NCBI RefSeq assembly: GCF_009720865.1 | Contig: NZ_WNLA01000008.1 | Coordinates: 1-64,000, forward strand | Length of the DNA: 64,000 bases | Reading direction: 5' to 3' | From: Pseudoduganella ginsengisoli | GTDB taxonomy: Bacteria; Pseudomonadota; Gammaproteobacteria; Burkholderiales; Burkholderiaceae_D | In this document: piece by piece, positions 18,589 to 27,248 of the stretch | How the letters are laid out: every line of letters begins with the position of its first letter | Position numbering within the stretch: position 1 is the stretch's first letter | Made by a program: the position numbers and the translations under genes | The notes under the pieces: model-generated | Database searches by the model: none | What the model was told of the DNA's origin: nothing | Seen by the model: the letters and a program-made list of their open reading frames with translations, nothing else

Positions 18589-18686
18589 GATCGTCTCCCC
18601 CCATTTGTCTTTGATGAGAGCGATCTTGCGCTAATGCGGTCAGGCCAGCTATTGTGGAATTCCCGCATGCGGTTAGTACTTAGTGC

Positions 18687-18715
18687 GCATGGCGGCATCA
18701 GCGCTGCCGCCATGC
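18687..18715 (-). terminator. Hairpin downstream of bdhA
   Basis: A perfect 11-base inverted repeat (GCATGGCGGCA / TGCCGCCATGC, loop TCAGCGC) lies 10 bases after the bdhA stop. It lacks a T-tract on the minus strand, so it may be a weak terminator or an RNA-stabilising hairpin. Confidence 0.6.
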
Positions 18716-18725
18716 AGGGAAGCGC

Positions 18726-19517
18726 TTACTGGGCGACCCAGCCGCCGTCCATATTCCACGCCACACCGCGCACTTGCTTGGCCGCATCCGTGCACAGGAA
18801 AACAGCCAGCGCGCCCAGTTCTTCCGGCGTGACGAATTCGCCAGATGGCTGCTTATCGGCCAACAAGGCTTTTTTCGCTTCTTCGTTGGTCAAGCCTTCC
18901 TTCAAGGCACGCGTATCGACTTGCTTTTGCACCAGCGGCGTCAGCACGAAGCCCGGGCAAATCGCATTGCACGTGACGCCGGTTTGCGCGGTTTCCAGCG
19001 CCGTCACCTTGGTCAGGCCGACCAGGCCGTGTTTGGCTGCCACGTACGCGGACTTGCCGGCCGAACCCACGAGGCCGTGCGCGGACGCCAGGTTGATGAT
19101 GCGGCCCCAGTTTTTCTTGCGCATGTAGGGCAGGGCCAGGCGCGACGTGTGGAACGCCGACGTCAGGTTAATGGCGATAATCGAGTCCCATTTTTCGACC
19201 GGAAAATCTTCCACATTGGCCACGTGCTGGATGCCGGCGTTATTGACGAGGATATCGATGCCGCCAAAGCGGTCGGCGGCAAACGCGAACAGTGCTTCGA
19301 TTTCCGGTGATTTCGCCATGTCGGCATTGTGGTACGCCGTTTGCACGCCAAATTCCCTGGCGGTGGCGTGTTGCAGCTGGGCGATTTCATTGGTATCGCC
19401 GAAGCCGTTGAAGATGATGTTGGCGCCTTCCGCAGCCAGCGAACGGGCCATGCCCAGTCCGATGCCGGACGTCGAGCCGGTTACCAGTGCGGTCTTGCCT
19501 TTGAGGAAAGAAGTCAT
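18726..19517 (-). CDS. bdhA: D-3-hydroxybutyrate dehydrogenase
   Basis: NAD-dependent SDR that oxidises 3-hydroxybutyrate to acetoacetate, feeding the CoA transferase encoded nearby. The 263-residue product has TGSTSGIG, NNAGIQHVANVEDFP, catalytic Ser in NLASAHGLV and YVAAK. The segments QHVANVEDFP and NAICPGFVLTPLVQKQ are typical of the hydroxybutyrate dehydrogenase subfamily. It is separated from dctA by 137 bases and probably has its own promoter. Confidence 0.9.
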   Translation of the reverse strand: MTSFLKGKTALVTGSTSGIGLGMARSLAAEGANIIFNGFGDTNEIAQLQHATAREFGVQTAYHNADMAKSPEIEALFAFAADRFGGIDILVNNAGIQHVANVEDFPVEKWDSIIAINLTSAFHTSRLALPYMRKKNWGRIINLASAHGLVGSAGKSAYVAAKHGLVGLTKVTALETAQTGVTCNAICPGFVLTPLVQKQVDTRALKEGLTNEEAKKALLADKQPSGEFVTPEELGALAVFLCTDAAKQVRGVAWNMDGGWVAQ

Positions 19518-19611
19518 GTATATCCTTAAGTTGTCTATAGGGAAAGGCCTGAGCTACACTGGTTTAGGATTTTACGTGTAACCCTGTAAAATGTCGCATT
19601 GAAAAAAAGGA

Positions 19612-20511
19612 ATGGGCATGCTTGAAGCGAAAATAAAGTCTGTGCAATGCATCTCCCCGAGCGGCTTGCACCAGATGGCCTACAAAGAGTGGGGCGATCC
19701 GGATAATCCGCAGGTGCTGGTGTGCGTGCACGGCGTGACCCGCGTATCGGACGATTTCGACAACCTGGCGCGCGCGCTGGCGGACCGGTACCGCGTCGTG
19801 TGCCCGGACGTCGTGGGCCGTGGCCGTTCCGGCCGTTTGCTCAATCCTCAGCTGTACCGCTTGCCGCAGTACGTTGCCGACATGGTGACGTTGATTGCCG
19901 CCGTGACCGGGTACACTTCGGGCCATACGGGCCGCAAGGATGTGCACTGGTTCGGCACGTCGATGGGCGGCTTGATCGGCATGGGGCTGGCCTCGCTGCC
20001 GGATTCACCCATCAGCCGCCTGGTGCTCAACGATATCGGCCCGACGCTCGATGGCGCGGCGCTGCAGCGCATTGGCGATTACATTGGCCAGGACGTGCGT
20101 TTCCCTACCTTTGACATGGCTGCGAAATTCGTGCGCGATATTTCGCTGACCTTCGGCCCGCATACGGATGAAGAATGGCACAAACTGGCGGCCGACGTGC
20201 TGGTGCAGGACGCCGACGGCCAGTGGACGCGCCACTATGACCTGGGCCTGGCGCAGCCATTCCGTTCCACGACGGTAGAAACCGCGGAAGCGGACCAGGC
20301 AGCCTTGTGGGCTGCGTATGACGCGATCCGCTGTCCTACATTGCTGGTGCGGGGCGCCCAATCCGACTTGCTGTCGCGCGCGACAGCGGAAAACATGACG
20401 CAGCGGGGGCCAAAAGCCACGCTGGTGGAGATACCGGACGTCGGTCATGCTCCGACCTTCCTGCATGACGACCAGATCGCCATCGCACGGAATTTTTTAC
20501 TTAACTCATAA
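19612..20511 (+). CDS. Alpha/beta hydrolase
   Basis: The 299-residue product is an alpha/beta-fold hydrolase: oxyanion HG at residues 40-41 (VCVHGVTRV), nucleophile elbow GTSMGG with Ser117, acid in GAQSDLL and catalytic His in DVGHAPTF. Substrate is unknown; its position next to bdhA and RidA suggests small-metabolite esters. An in-frame ATG at 19618 is an equally possible start. ridA follows 18 bases later on the same strand. Confidence 0.85.
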   Translation: MGMLEAKIKSVQCISPSGLHQMAYKEWGDPDNPQVLVCVHGVTRVSDDFDNLARALADRYRVVCPDVVGRGRSGRLLNPQLYRLPQYVADMVTLIAAVTGYTSGHTGRKDVHWFGTSMGGLIGMGLASLPDSPISRLVLNDIGPTLDGAALQRIGDYIGQDVRFPTFDMAAKFVRDISLTFGPHTDEEWHKLAADVLVQDADGQWTRHYDLGLAQPFRSTTVETAEADQAALWAAYDAIRCPTLLVRGAQSDLLSRATAENMTQRGPKATLVEIPDVGHAPTFLHDDQIAIARNFLLNS

Positions 20512-20529
20512 AACGAAAGAACTGAAATA

Positions 20530-20883
20530 ATGGAAATCAAACGACTGCACGTAGGCAAGCGCCTGTCCGAAGCCGCTATTCACAATGGCACCGTGTACCT
20601 GGCCGGCCAAGTTGCAGCTGGTAACCCAGACGCCGACATCACGGGCCAGACCCGCGAAGTGCTGGAAAGCATCGACAAACTGCTGGCTGAAGCCGGCAGC
20701 GACAAGTCGCGCATCCTGATGACCCAGATCTACATCACCGACCTGGCCCTGTTCCCTGCGCTGAACGCCGTGTGGGAAGAGTGGGTCGTGCCAGGCGCAA
20801 CGCCGCCACGCGCGACCGTGCAAGCCAAGCTGGCCGATCCTAAGTGGCTGGTTGAAATGGTGGTCACTGCCGCCCAGGCGTAA
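20530..20883 (+). CDS. RidA/YjgF-family protein
   Basis: RidA-family enzymes hydrolyse reactive enamine/imine intermediates released by PLP enzymes. The 117-residue product has the family segments VYLAGQVA, TREVLESIDKLLAEAGSDKS, and the catalytic-pocket region PPRATVQAKLADPKWLVEM. Here Arg in PPRA is kept, while the C-terminal stretch is LADPKWLVEM, placing it in a subgroup rather than in RidA proper. It is likely co-transcribed with the alpha/beta hydrolase. Confidence 0.88.
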   Translation: MEIKRLHVGKRLSEAAIHNGTVYLAGQVAAGNPDADITGQTREVLESIDKLLAEAGSDKSRILMTQIYITDLALFPALNAVWEEWVVPGATPPRATVQAKLADPKWLVEMVVTAAQA

Positions 20884-21001
20884 TCCTGGCGTAGGGAGGG
20901 TGGACGGCGCTGGCGCTTGCGGCGCCGCCGCCCTGCAGCGAACGGCCCGGCCATGTGAGCGTCACTTCCCGGCCGCAGCAATACAGTAAGCAAGAGGTTT
21001 C

Positions 21002-23251
21002 ATGGTTTCTATCGCAGCGCTGAACAGCGCAACGTCGGACCAGCTGGTACAAGGCTTGTCGTCCGACGAAGGAGCGCGCGTGCTGGCGGCGCTTGATCAG
21101 GCCAGCGAATTGTATGGCGACAAAGTGTGCGCCAGTGGCCAGCCTGCGGTGGATTTCGCCGTCGGCGTGGCCAGCACGCTGGCTTTCCTGAATACGGACG
21201 CGGATTCCCGCATTGCCGGCATGATGTTCGAGCTGACGCTGCTGGAGCCCGCGATGGCGCCCCGCATCGAAACCATGTATGGCGAACACGTGGCGGAGCT
21301 GGTCAACAGCGTGCGCCAATTGCTGCGCATGCGCGAACTCACGCAAAACCAGCCGTCCGGCGGCCTGGGCCGTGGCAAGAACGCGTCGCAGCAAGCCGTT
21401 GCGCAAGTGGAAACGCTGCGCAAGATGTTGCTGGCCATGGCCACCGACATGCGCGTGGTGCTGGTGCGCCTCGCGTCGTGCCTGACGTCGCTGCGCTACT
21501 TTGCCGACATCAAGCGTTTTGACGACGTCACGCGCGCGTATGGGCGCGAAACCCTCGATTATTACGCGCCGCTGGCCAACCGCCTCGGCATCTGGCAATT
21601 GAAGTGGGAACTGGAAGATTTATCGTTCCGTTTCATTGAGCCGGAAACGTATAAACGCATTGCCAAGATGCTGGAAGAAAAGCGCATGCTGCGCGAAACG
21701 TTCGTGTCCGCATCGATTGAGCGCTTGCAAAAAGAATTGGCCGCCGCCGGGATTGCCGCGGAAGTGTTCGGGCGTCCGAAACACATCTACTCGATCTGGA
21801 GCAAGATGCGCGGCAAGGAACTGGATTTCACGGAACTGTACGACGTGCGCGCATTCCGCGTGATCGTGTCGGATATCAAGACGTGCTATACCGTGCTCGG
21901 CGTGGTCCATAACATCTGGACGCCGATCCCCAAGGAATTTGACGATTACATTTCCCGTCCGAAGCAAAACGGCTACCGCTCGCTGCATACCGTCGTGACG
22001 GCCGATGACGGCCGCCCGCTGGAAGTGCAAATCCGCACGCAGGAAATGCACCAGTTTGCCGAATATGGCGTGGCCGCGCACTGGCGCTACAAGGAAGCGG
22101 GCGGCTCGAATTTCCAGGGCCAGAAATACGATGAAAAAATCGCGTGGCTGCGCCAGTTGCTGGCGTGGAAATCCGATGTGGCGGAACACGTGGTGGAAAA
22201 AGAAGAAGTCCAGCGCGAGTGGGTGGAAAAGCTGAAATCCGCGTCGCTGGACGACCGCATTTATGTGCTGACGCCACAGGCGCGCGTGCTGGAATTGCCG
22301 GTCGGCGCCACGCCGATTGACTTCGCGTACCACTTGCACAGCGACGTCGGCCACCGCTGCCGTGGCGCCAAAGTCGATGGCGTCATGGTGCCGTTAAATA
22401 CCCAGCTGAAGACCGGGCAGACGGTGGAAATCATCACCGCCAAAGGCGCGCCCGGCTCGGCTGGGCCATCGCGCGACTGGCTCAGTCCAGGCTATACGGC
22501 CAGCAACCGTACCCGCTCCAAGGTGCGGGCATGGTTCCATGCGATCGACATGCAGGAAACGTTGTCGCACGGCCGCGCGCTGGTGGAAAAGAGTTTGCAG
22601 CGCGAGGGTAAAACCGCTGTCAACCTGGAAGCGCTGGCTGCCAAGCTGGGCTTTTCCAAGGTCGATGAATTGTTCTTATCGGTCGGCAAGGAAGAATTCA
22701 GCCTGCGCCATGTGGAACAAGCGCTGCACGACACGGTCGAGCCTACCGGTCCCGTCGATGAAGTATTGATTGGCAAGAGCCGGGCGTCGAGCGTGGAGCA
22801 GGGCGCCAAGTCGGGTGTGCTGGTGGTCGGCACCGACGGCTTGATGACGCAGCTGGCCAAATGCTGCAAACCGGCGCCGCCGGACCCCATCATTGGGTTT
22901 GTCACGCGCGGCAAGGGCGTGTCGATCCACCGCGCCAGTTGCAAAAACTTTGCGGAAATGCGCGCCAAGGCGCCGGAGCGGGTGATCGTCACGGAATGGG
23001 GGCGCGGCGTGTCCGACACGGTGTACCCGGTCGGCATTTTCGTGCTGGCAGGCGACCGCCAGGGTTTGTTGCGCGATATCTCCGAAGTGTTTTCGCGTGA
23101 AAAGCTGAATGTGATCGGCGTCAATACGCAAAGCGCGAAAGGGCAGGCGCGCATGACGTTTACGGCGGAAATCAATTCCACCGCGCACCTGCAAAAGGCG
23201 CTGGCCGCGATAGCCGAAGTGCCGGGCGTGCTGGAAGCGCGCCGCGGCTGA
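21002..23251 (+). CDS. relA: RelA-type (p)ppGpp synthetase with degenerate HD domain
   Basis: Long RSH protein that makes (p)ppGpp on amino-acid starvation. The 749-residue product has an N-terminal hydrolase-like domain in which the HDxxED metal-binding motif is lost (MMFELTLLEP in its place), so it is predicted synthetase-only. The synthetase domain follows (about 225-400; RPKHIYSIWSKM, NGYRSLHTVV, EVQIRTQEMHQFAEYG), then TGS (RIYVLTPQARVLELPVGATP), a Cys-rich region (LAKCCKPAPPDP, HRASCKNF) and a C-terminal ACT domain (LAGDRQGLLRDISEVF). The order is that of RelA. It stands alone on the plus strand. Confidence 0.93.
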   Translation: MVSIAALNSATSDQLVQGLSSDEGARVLAALDQASELYGDKVCASGQPAVDFAVGVASTLAFLNTDADSRIAGMMFELTLLEPAMAPRIETMYGEHVAELVNSVRQLLRMRELTQNQPSGGLGRGKNASQQAVAQVETLRKMLLAMATDMRVVLVRLASCLTSLRYFADIKRFDDVTRAYGRETLDYYAPLANRLGIWQLKWELEDLSFRFIEPETYKRIAKMLEEKRMLRETFVSASIERLQKELAAAGIAAEVFGRPKHIYSIWSKMRGKELDFTELYDVRAFRVIVSDIKTCYTVLGVVHNIWTPIPKEFDDYISRPKQNGYRSLHTVVTADDGRPLEVQIRTQEMHQFAEYGVAAHWRYKEAGGSNFQGQKYDEKIAWLRQLLAWKSDVAEHVVEKEEVQREWVEKLKSASLDDRIYVLTPQARVLELPVGATPIDFAYHLHSDVGHRCRGAKVDGVMVPLNTQLKTGQTVEIITAKGAPGSAGPSRDWLSPGYTASNRTRSKVRAWFHAIDMQETLSHGRALVEKSLQREGKTAVNLEALAAKLGFSKVDELFLSVGKEEFSLRHVEQALHDTVEPTGPVDEVLIGKSRASSVEQGAKSGVLVVGTDGLMTQLAKCCKPAPPDPIIGFVTRGKGVSIHRASCKNFAEMRAKAPERVIVTEWGRGVSDTVYPVGIFVLAGDRQGLLRDISEVFSREKLNVIGVNTQSAKGQARMTFTAEINSTAHLQKALAAIAEVPGVLEARRG

Positions 23252-23267
23252 CGCACTGGCCGGGATG

Positions 23268-23317
23268 GGCCGGGATTGATCAGTATTCGGTCCCGGCCTG
23301 TGGCGGTTTATTTTTTC
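23268..23317 (+). terminator. Probable terminator after relA
   Basis: Eight-base perfect arms (GGCCGGGA at 23268-23275, TCCCGGCC at 23291-23298) with a 15-base loop are followed about ten bases later by a T-rich stretch. It lies shortly after the relA stop and is weaker than the other terminators here. Confidence 0.55.
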
Positions 23318-23473
23318 TTGCCTTTCGCTGCGCAATATGGTGGCAGGCACGGCAAGCCGTGCTTGGCCAGCATGGCTTCCAGTGCGGATTGCTGGTTCAG
23401 TGGTTTGACTGGCCGCGTTGCCTTGCTGGTTTGATATGAAAGAGAGTGAAGGCAGTGTCAGTGTGCCGGATTT

Positions 23474-25138
23474 TCAGGTGGATCTGCCATGGCGGCGCGG
23501 CGAGTAGGCAGCTGCGCGGTGAGCCCGGTCTTGCGGTTTGGCCTGCGGCGATGCCGGCCCGTCGAACACGGCCAGGACAGGTGTTGATGCGGCGGCCGGC
23601 AAGGTAAAGACGCTGACCAGTTGTGCCAGTTGATCGGCCTGGTCGTGCAGGGATGCGACCGTGGCGGCGGCTTCTTCCGCCAGGGCGGCATTTTGCTGCG
23701 TGACGCTGTCCATTGCCGCCACTGTCTGGTTGACCTGTTCGATACCGCTGCTTTGTTCCTGGCTGGCGTGCGTGATGTCTCCCATGATGGCGGTGACTTC
23801 GCCGATGCGGGCGACGATGTTGTTCATGGTGGCGCCAGCATGTTCGACGCGCTGGCTGCCCACGTCAACCTGCGACACGGACGCGTCGATCAGCGCCTTG
23901 ATTTCCTTGGCGGCGGCGGCGCTGCGCTGCGCCAGTGAACGCACTTCCGACGCTACCACGGCAAAGCCCCGTCCCTGTTCGCCGGCGCGGGCCGCTTCCA
24001 CGGCGGCGTTCAATGCCAGGATATTGGTCTGGAACGCGATGCCGTCGATGACGGCGATGATTTCCACGATTTGGCGTGACGCGCCGTTCATGGACGCCAT
24101 GATGTCCACCACTTCCGTCATGACTGCGCCGCCCTCGCTGGCGGCGTTGGCCGCTTCCTGCGTCAACTGGTCGGCCTGGCGCGAGTGCAGGGCGTTGCGT
24201 TTGACTGCGGCCACCAGTTCAGTCATCGCGCCGGCGGTTTCTTCCAGCGCCGTGGCCTGCTGTTCGGTGCGCGCGGCCAGGTCGCCGCTGCCGACCGCCA
24301 TCTGGCCGGATGCGGAAGCGATGGTGTCGGCGCCGTTGCGCACCTGCTGCACGATCGAGGCCAGGCTGGCGCTCATGTCTTTCAATGCCTGCATCAACTG
24401 GCCCGTCTCGTCCGCCGAGTGCACGGCAATTGGCGTGCTCAAGTCGCCAGTGGCAACCGATTGGGCAATGCGCACGGCATGCTGGATCGGGCGCGCAATC
24501 GAGCGTGCAATCCACCACGCAAACACGGCGCCGGCCAGCAGCGCCGCTGCGCTGAGCAGCTGCAGCAAAGCCTGGCCGGTCCGATACTGTTGCTCGGCCT
24601 GCTTCGACAGCGTTTCGATGTAGCTGGTCTGCCGCTGTTTCAAGCTGTTGATGGCGGCCAGGTAGGCGTCCAGCGCCGGGTCCAGCTGCTCCGCCGCCAG
24701 CCGGGTTGCCGCGGCGGCGTCGCCGCGGTCTTTGGCGGCAAACACGGCGCTGCGCGCCTGGCGGTAAGCATTGCGGCGGCTGCCGATATCGGCATAGAGC
24801 GTACGTTCGCCGTCACTGTTGATCATGCTTTCCAACTGCTGCTGAACTACCCCGATGCGCTGGCTGGCCTGGTCGATTTGCTGCTGGATCCGCTGGCGCT
24901 CGCGGGCATCCGTGCTGGAATTCAAGCCGATGGTGCGCGCGCCATTGACGTGGGTCAGGCTGTGCCATTCGGACGCCAGCCGTTCCTTGGCCATGCCTTC
25001 GTCGCGCATGCGGATGATCAGGTCACCCATGGTTTGCAGGCGCCAGTGGCCGATGGTGCTGATTGCCAGCAGTAACGCCAGGACGACGCCAAAGCCCCAT
25101 GCCAACCGGGTTCCAACCTTCAAATCGCGGATCTTCAC
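23474..25138 (-). CDS. Methyl-accepting chemotaxis protein
   Basis: Inner-membrane chemoreceptor of 554 residues: first transmembrane helix at about 13-30 ([16 protein letters not shown]), a four-helix-bundle type periplasmic domain to about 188, second helix ([18 protein letters not shown]), HAMP region, and a cytoplasmic signalling domain with the hairpin-tip sequence [20 protein letters not shown] and [20 protein letters not shown]. The C-terminus after the signalling domain is Ala/Pro-rich with no pentapeptide for CheR that I recognise. It probably couples to a chemotaxis cluster outside the window. Confidence 0.94.
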   Translation of the reverse strand: MKIRDLKVGTRLAWGFGVVLALLLAISTIGHWRLQTMGDLIIRMRDEGMAKERLASEWHSLTHVNGARTIGLNSSTDARERQRIQQQIDQASQRIGVVQQQLESMINSDGERTLYADIGSRRNAYRQARSAVFAAKDRGDAAAATRLAAEQLDPALDAYLAAINSLKQRQTSYIETLSKQAEQQYRTGQALLQLLSAAALLAGAVFAWWIARSIARPIQHAVRIAQSVATGDLSTPIAVHSADETGQLMQALKDMSASLASIVQQVRNGADTIASASGQMAVGSGDLAARTEQQATALEETAGAMTELVAAVKRNALHSRQADQLTQEAANAASEGGAVMTEVVDIMASMNGASRQIVEIIAVIDGIAFQTNILALNAAVEAARAGEQGRGFAVVASEVRSLAQRSAAAAKEIKALIDASVSQVDVGSQRVEHAGATMNNIVARIGEVTAIMGDITHASQEQSSGIEQVNQTVAAMDSVTQQNAALAEEAAATVASLHDQADQLAQLVSVFTLPAAASTPVLAVFDGPASPQAKPQDRAHRAAAYSPRRHGRST

Positions 25139-25230
25139 AGTGACGCCCCTGCGCGTTGTCGAAGAGGCTAGCGTAGCATGGCATTGCTGCCTTGCATCTA
25201 AGTAGTAATGCGTACCGGAGACAGTGCGGC

Positions 25231-26136
25231 TCAGGCGGGTTCCGGCTGCAAGGTGACGTGATCGATGCCATGCGTCGCCAGCAGCATGGCGCGGATCTCT
25301 TCAAGGATGCGCGGCCATGCGGCCATGTCGCAGATGCGCACGTGGCCGATCAAAGCGGGCTGGCCCGGCGACATGGCCCACACGTGCAGATCGTGTACCG
25401 ACGCCACGCCGTTGATCATTTCAATGTCGGCGCCGACTGCCACGTAATCAAGCTGTTCCGGCACACCTTCCATCAAGTGGTGGTACGACTCGCGCAAGAT
25501 GGCGAACGTGGACTTCAAAATCAACAGCGCCACCAGCACGGACAGCAGCGGGTCGGCCTGCATCCAGCCGGTGAAATAAATGATGGCGCCCGCCGCCAGC
25601 GCGGCAACCGAGCCCAGCAAGTCGCCCAGCACATGCACCAGTGCGGCCCGCGCATTCATGCTGTCCTGGTCGCGCGACAAGATCCACGCCACGGCCACGT
25701 TGATCAGCAACCCGATCAGGGCCACCGCCATGACGGCGGCCCCTTGAACCGGGTGTGGCGCCATCAGCCGCTGTGCCGCTTCAATGATGATCCAGGCGAC
25801 GACCGCCAGCATGGCCAGGCCATTGACGAACGCCGCCAACGCTTCCGCGCGGCCATAGCCGAACGAGTAGCGCTCCGACGGCGGCCGGCGCGTCATGTGC
25901 TGGGCAAACAGGGCCAGCGCCAGCGAGGCGGCATCCGTCAGCATGTGCCCCGCATCGGACACCAGCGCCAGCGACCCGGACAAAAAGCCGGAGATGGCTT
26001 CAACGCCGGCAAAGCCCAACGTCAATGCCAGCGCGAGGGTCAAGGTCGTCAGGCTGCGCTTGCCGGACTGGTGCTGGTAATGCGCATCGCCATCGAGGTG
26101 GGCGTGCAGGTGCGTGGAGTCGGGAGTGCCGGACAT
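25231..26136 (-). CDS. Cation diffusion facilitator (zinc/divalent metal exporter)
   Basis: Proton-coupled exporter of Zn or similar divalent cations. The 301-residue product begins with a His-rich stretch ([15 protein letters not shown]), has six hydrophobic segments, and carries both metal-site motifs: SDAGHMLTD with D61, H64 and D68, and HVLGD with H168 and D172. A C-terminal cytoplasmic domain follows (about 210-300; [19 protein letters not shown]). This is the CzcD/ZitB type. The stop lies close to the Cache-protein gene, with which it may share a transcript. Confidence 0.92.
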   Translation of the reverse strand: MSGTPDSTHLHAHLDGDAHYQHQSGKRSLTTLTLALALTLGFAGVEAISGFLSGSLALVSDAGHMLTDAASLALALFAQHMTRRPPSERYSFGYGRAEALAAFVNGLAMLAVVAWIIIEAAQRLMAPHPVQGAAVMAVALIGLLINVAVAWILSRDQDSMNARAALVHVLGDLLGSVAALAAGAIIYFTGWMQADPLLSVLVALLILKSTFAILRESYHHLMEGVPEQLDYVAVGADIEMINGVASVHDLHVWAMSPGQPALIGHVRICDMAAWPRILEEIRAMLLATHGIDHVTLQPEPA

Positions 26137-26140
26137 GGGC

Positions 26141-26596
26141 TTACTTATAAATGCCGGCAGTAATCACGTACAAGCCCACCTGGCGGAAGTAAGCCGACTT
26201 CGCGTGCAAACGCTGGGTTTGCGGGTGTACCCACTTATAGTCGACGGGCCCGGTTTGCCCTTTGGCGGCGCGCTCGATCATTTCACGCACAAATTGCTTG
26301 TCATCGTCGTCCCGGTATTCCATGGCGTTCAAGCCGACCAGCCGGGGCGTCATGCCATGCGCCATGATCCTGCCCTGCAAATCGTAAATCACGACATACA
26401 AGTCGCGGTACGTAAAGCGTCCCCTGGGATTGCTGACCTCAAAAAAGGTTCTTTCTGGACCTTCATCGATCAGGTATGCCGCGGTTTTGTTAATCAGTGC
26501 AATCGCTTCTTCCGCCGTGCCATGTTCGGCGGCGCGGGCGTTCACTGTCGTCAGCGACAGTAGCAAGGCGGCAAAAATAGGGAGGAGGAATTTCAT
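26141..26596 (-). CDS. Periplasmic single-Cache-domain protein
   Basis: The 151-residue product has a signal peptide (about residues 1-22, ending ARAAEHG) and one Cache-2-type sensory fold (ALINKTAAYLIDEGPERTFF, then LYVVIYDLQGRIMAHG, NAMEYRDDDDKQFV and the terminal GLYVITAGIY). Such domains usually form the ligand-binding part of chemoreceptors or kinases; here the domain is free, with no transmembrane output. It may be a soluble periplasmic sensor partner. It ends four bases before the CDF gene begins and probably shares its transcript. Confidence 0.82.
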   Translation of the reverse strand: MKFLLPIFAALLLSLTTVNARAAEHGTAEEAIALINKTAAYLIDEGPERTFFEVSNPRGRFTYRDLYVVIYDLQGRIMAHGMTPRLVGLNAMEYRDDDDKQFVREMIERAAKGQTGPVDYKWVHPQTQRLHAKSAYFRQVGLYVITAGIYK

Positions 26597-26678
26597 GGAG
26601 TTGCGCTATTGGAATAGCTCCTGACTATAACATACGACGTTTGAGCAATGTTTTTACAATCTATCGCGTATTTCGCTC

Positions 26679-26707
26679 TTGTCGGGCAAGGTTTCCGTCA
26701 CTATAAT
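26679..26707 (+). promoter_or_regulatory. Sigma70 promoter of the tRNA-Val cluster
   Basis: A consensus TATAAT (26702-26707) is preceded by TTGTCG (26679-26684) with a 17-base spacer. It ends 10 bases before the first tRNA, the expected distance for a stable-RNA promoter. This is one of the two clearest promoters in the window. Confidence 0.8.
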
Positions 26708-26717
26708 GCTGGCTCTC

Positions 26718-26794
26718 GGGCGGTTAGTTCAGCTGGTTAGAATACCTGGTCGACATCCAGGGGGTCGCAGATTCGAATTCTGCACCGCCCACCA
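26718..26794 (+). tRNA. tRNA-Val (GAC), copy 1
   Basis: All four arms pair: acceptor GGGCGGT/ACCGCCC, D arm, anticodon stem CCTGG/CCAGG, T stem GCAGA/TCTGC with loop TTCGAAT. The loop TCGACAT places GAC at 34-36, and the discriminator is A73, which fits valine. CCA is encoded. Position 33, almost always U in tRNA, is C here. The body resembles tRNA-Asp in the D arm and variable loop. Confidence 0.9.
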
Positions 26795-26802
26795 GAATGT
26801 AG

Positions 26803-26832
26803 GCCGGATTAGCGCGCAGCGCGTAATCCGGC
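26803..26832. repeat. REP-like palindrome between tRNA genes
   Basis: Nine-base perfect arms (GCCGGATTA / TAATCCGGC) flank a GC-rich, self-complementary centre. The sequence resembles the GGATTA...TAATCC intergenic palindromes common in proteobacteria. It lies in the 61-base spacer between the first two tRNA genes. Confidence 0.65.
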
Positions 26833-26855
26833 ATGAGTAGTAATAGTAGTACAAC

Positions 26856-26932
26856 GGGCGGTTAGTTCAGCTGGTTAGAATACTTGGTCGACATCCAAGG
26901 GGTCGGGGATTCGAATTCCTCACCGCCCACCA
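26856..26932 (+). tRNA. tRNA-Val (GAC), copy 2 (variant)
   Basis: Same fold and GAC anticodon as copy 1, with a compensatory change in the anticodon stem (CTTGG/CCAAG) and a changed T stem (GGGGA/TCCTC, one G-U). It also has C33, A73 and encoded CCA. The paired substitutions argue for selection on structure. Confidence 0.9.
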
Positions 26933-26965
26933 GAACATGTAGTAAGATTTATCTAGCAGTACCAA

Positions 26966-27042
26966 GGGCGGTTAGTTCAGCTGGTTAGAATACCTGGTCG
27001 ACATCCAGGGGGTCGCAGATTCGAATTCTGCACCGCCCACCA
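26966..27042 (+). tRNA. tRNA-Val (GAC), copy 3
   Basis: Identical in sequence to copy 1 over the whole tRNA, including C33 and the encoded CCA. It lies 33 bases after copy 2 and closes the tandem cluster. Confidence 0.9.
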
Positions 27043-27155
27043 ACCCACAACTATGTAAGAGCGAGAAAGGCAAACCGGTTATGACACCGCGAACTACTAC
27101 CAAGGTTAGTAAGTAACGCTAGTCGATCGGCTTTCTTCGTCTTATCAAATTGAAA

Positions 27156-27184
27156 GAAAACGCGGCTGGCCCGCGTTTTTTTTT
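27156..27184 (+). terminator. Intrinsic terminator after the tRNA-Val cluster
   Basis: A GC-rich stem (CGCGG / CCGCG, extended by flanking A-T pairs) is followed by nine T on the plus strand. It separates the tRNA transcript from thrS. Confidence 0.85.
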
Positions 27185-27248
27185 CGTCTGTTAGTTTCAT
27201 CACCCCGTCATACCCTTAATTTCCGGCCCAGGCCGATTGGAGAGCATT

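Noticed and set aside
23308..23460. Leftward open frame ending ...LPCLPPYCAAKGKKK after the chemoreceptor gene
   Set aside because: No usable start codon, different frame from the chemoreceptor, and no recognisable family. It may be a gene remnant, but I cannot support that.
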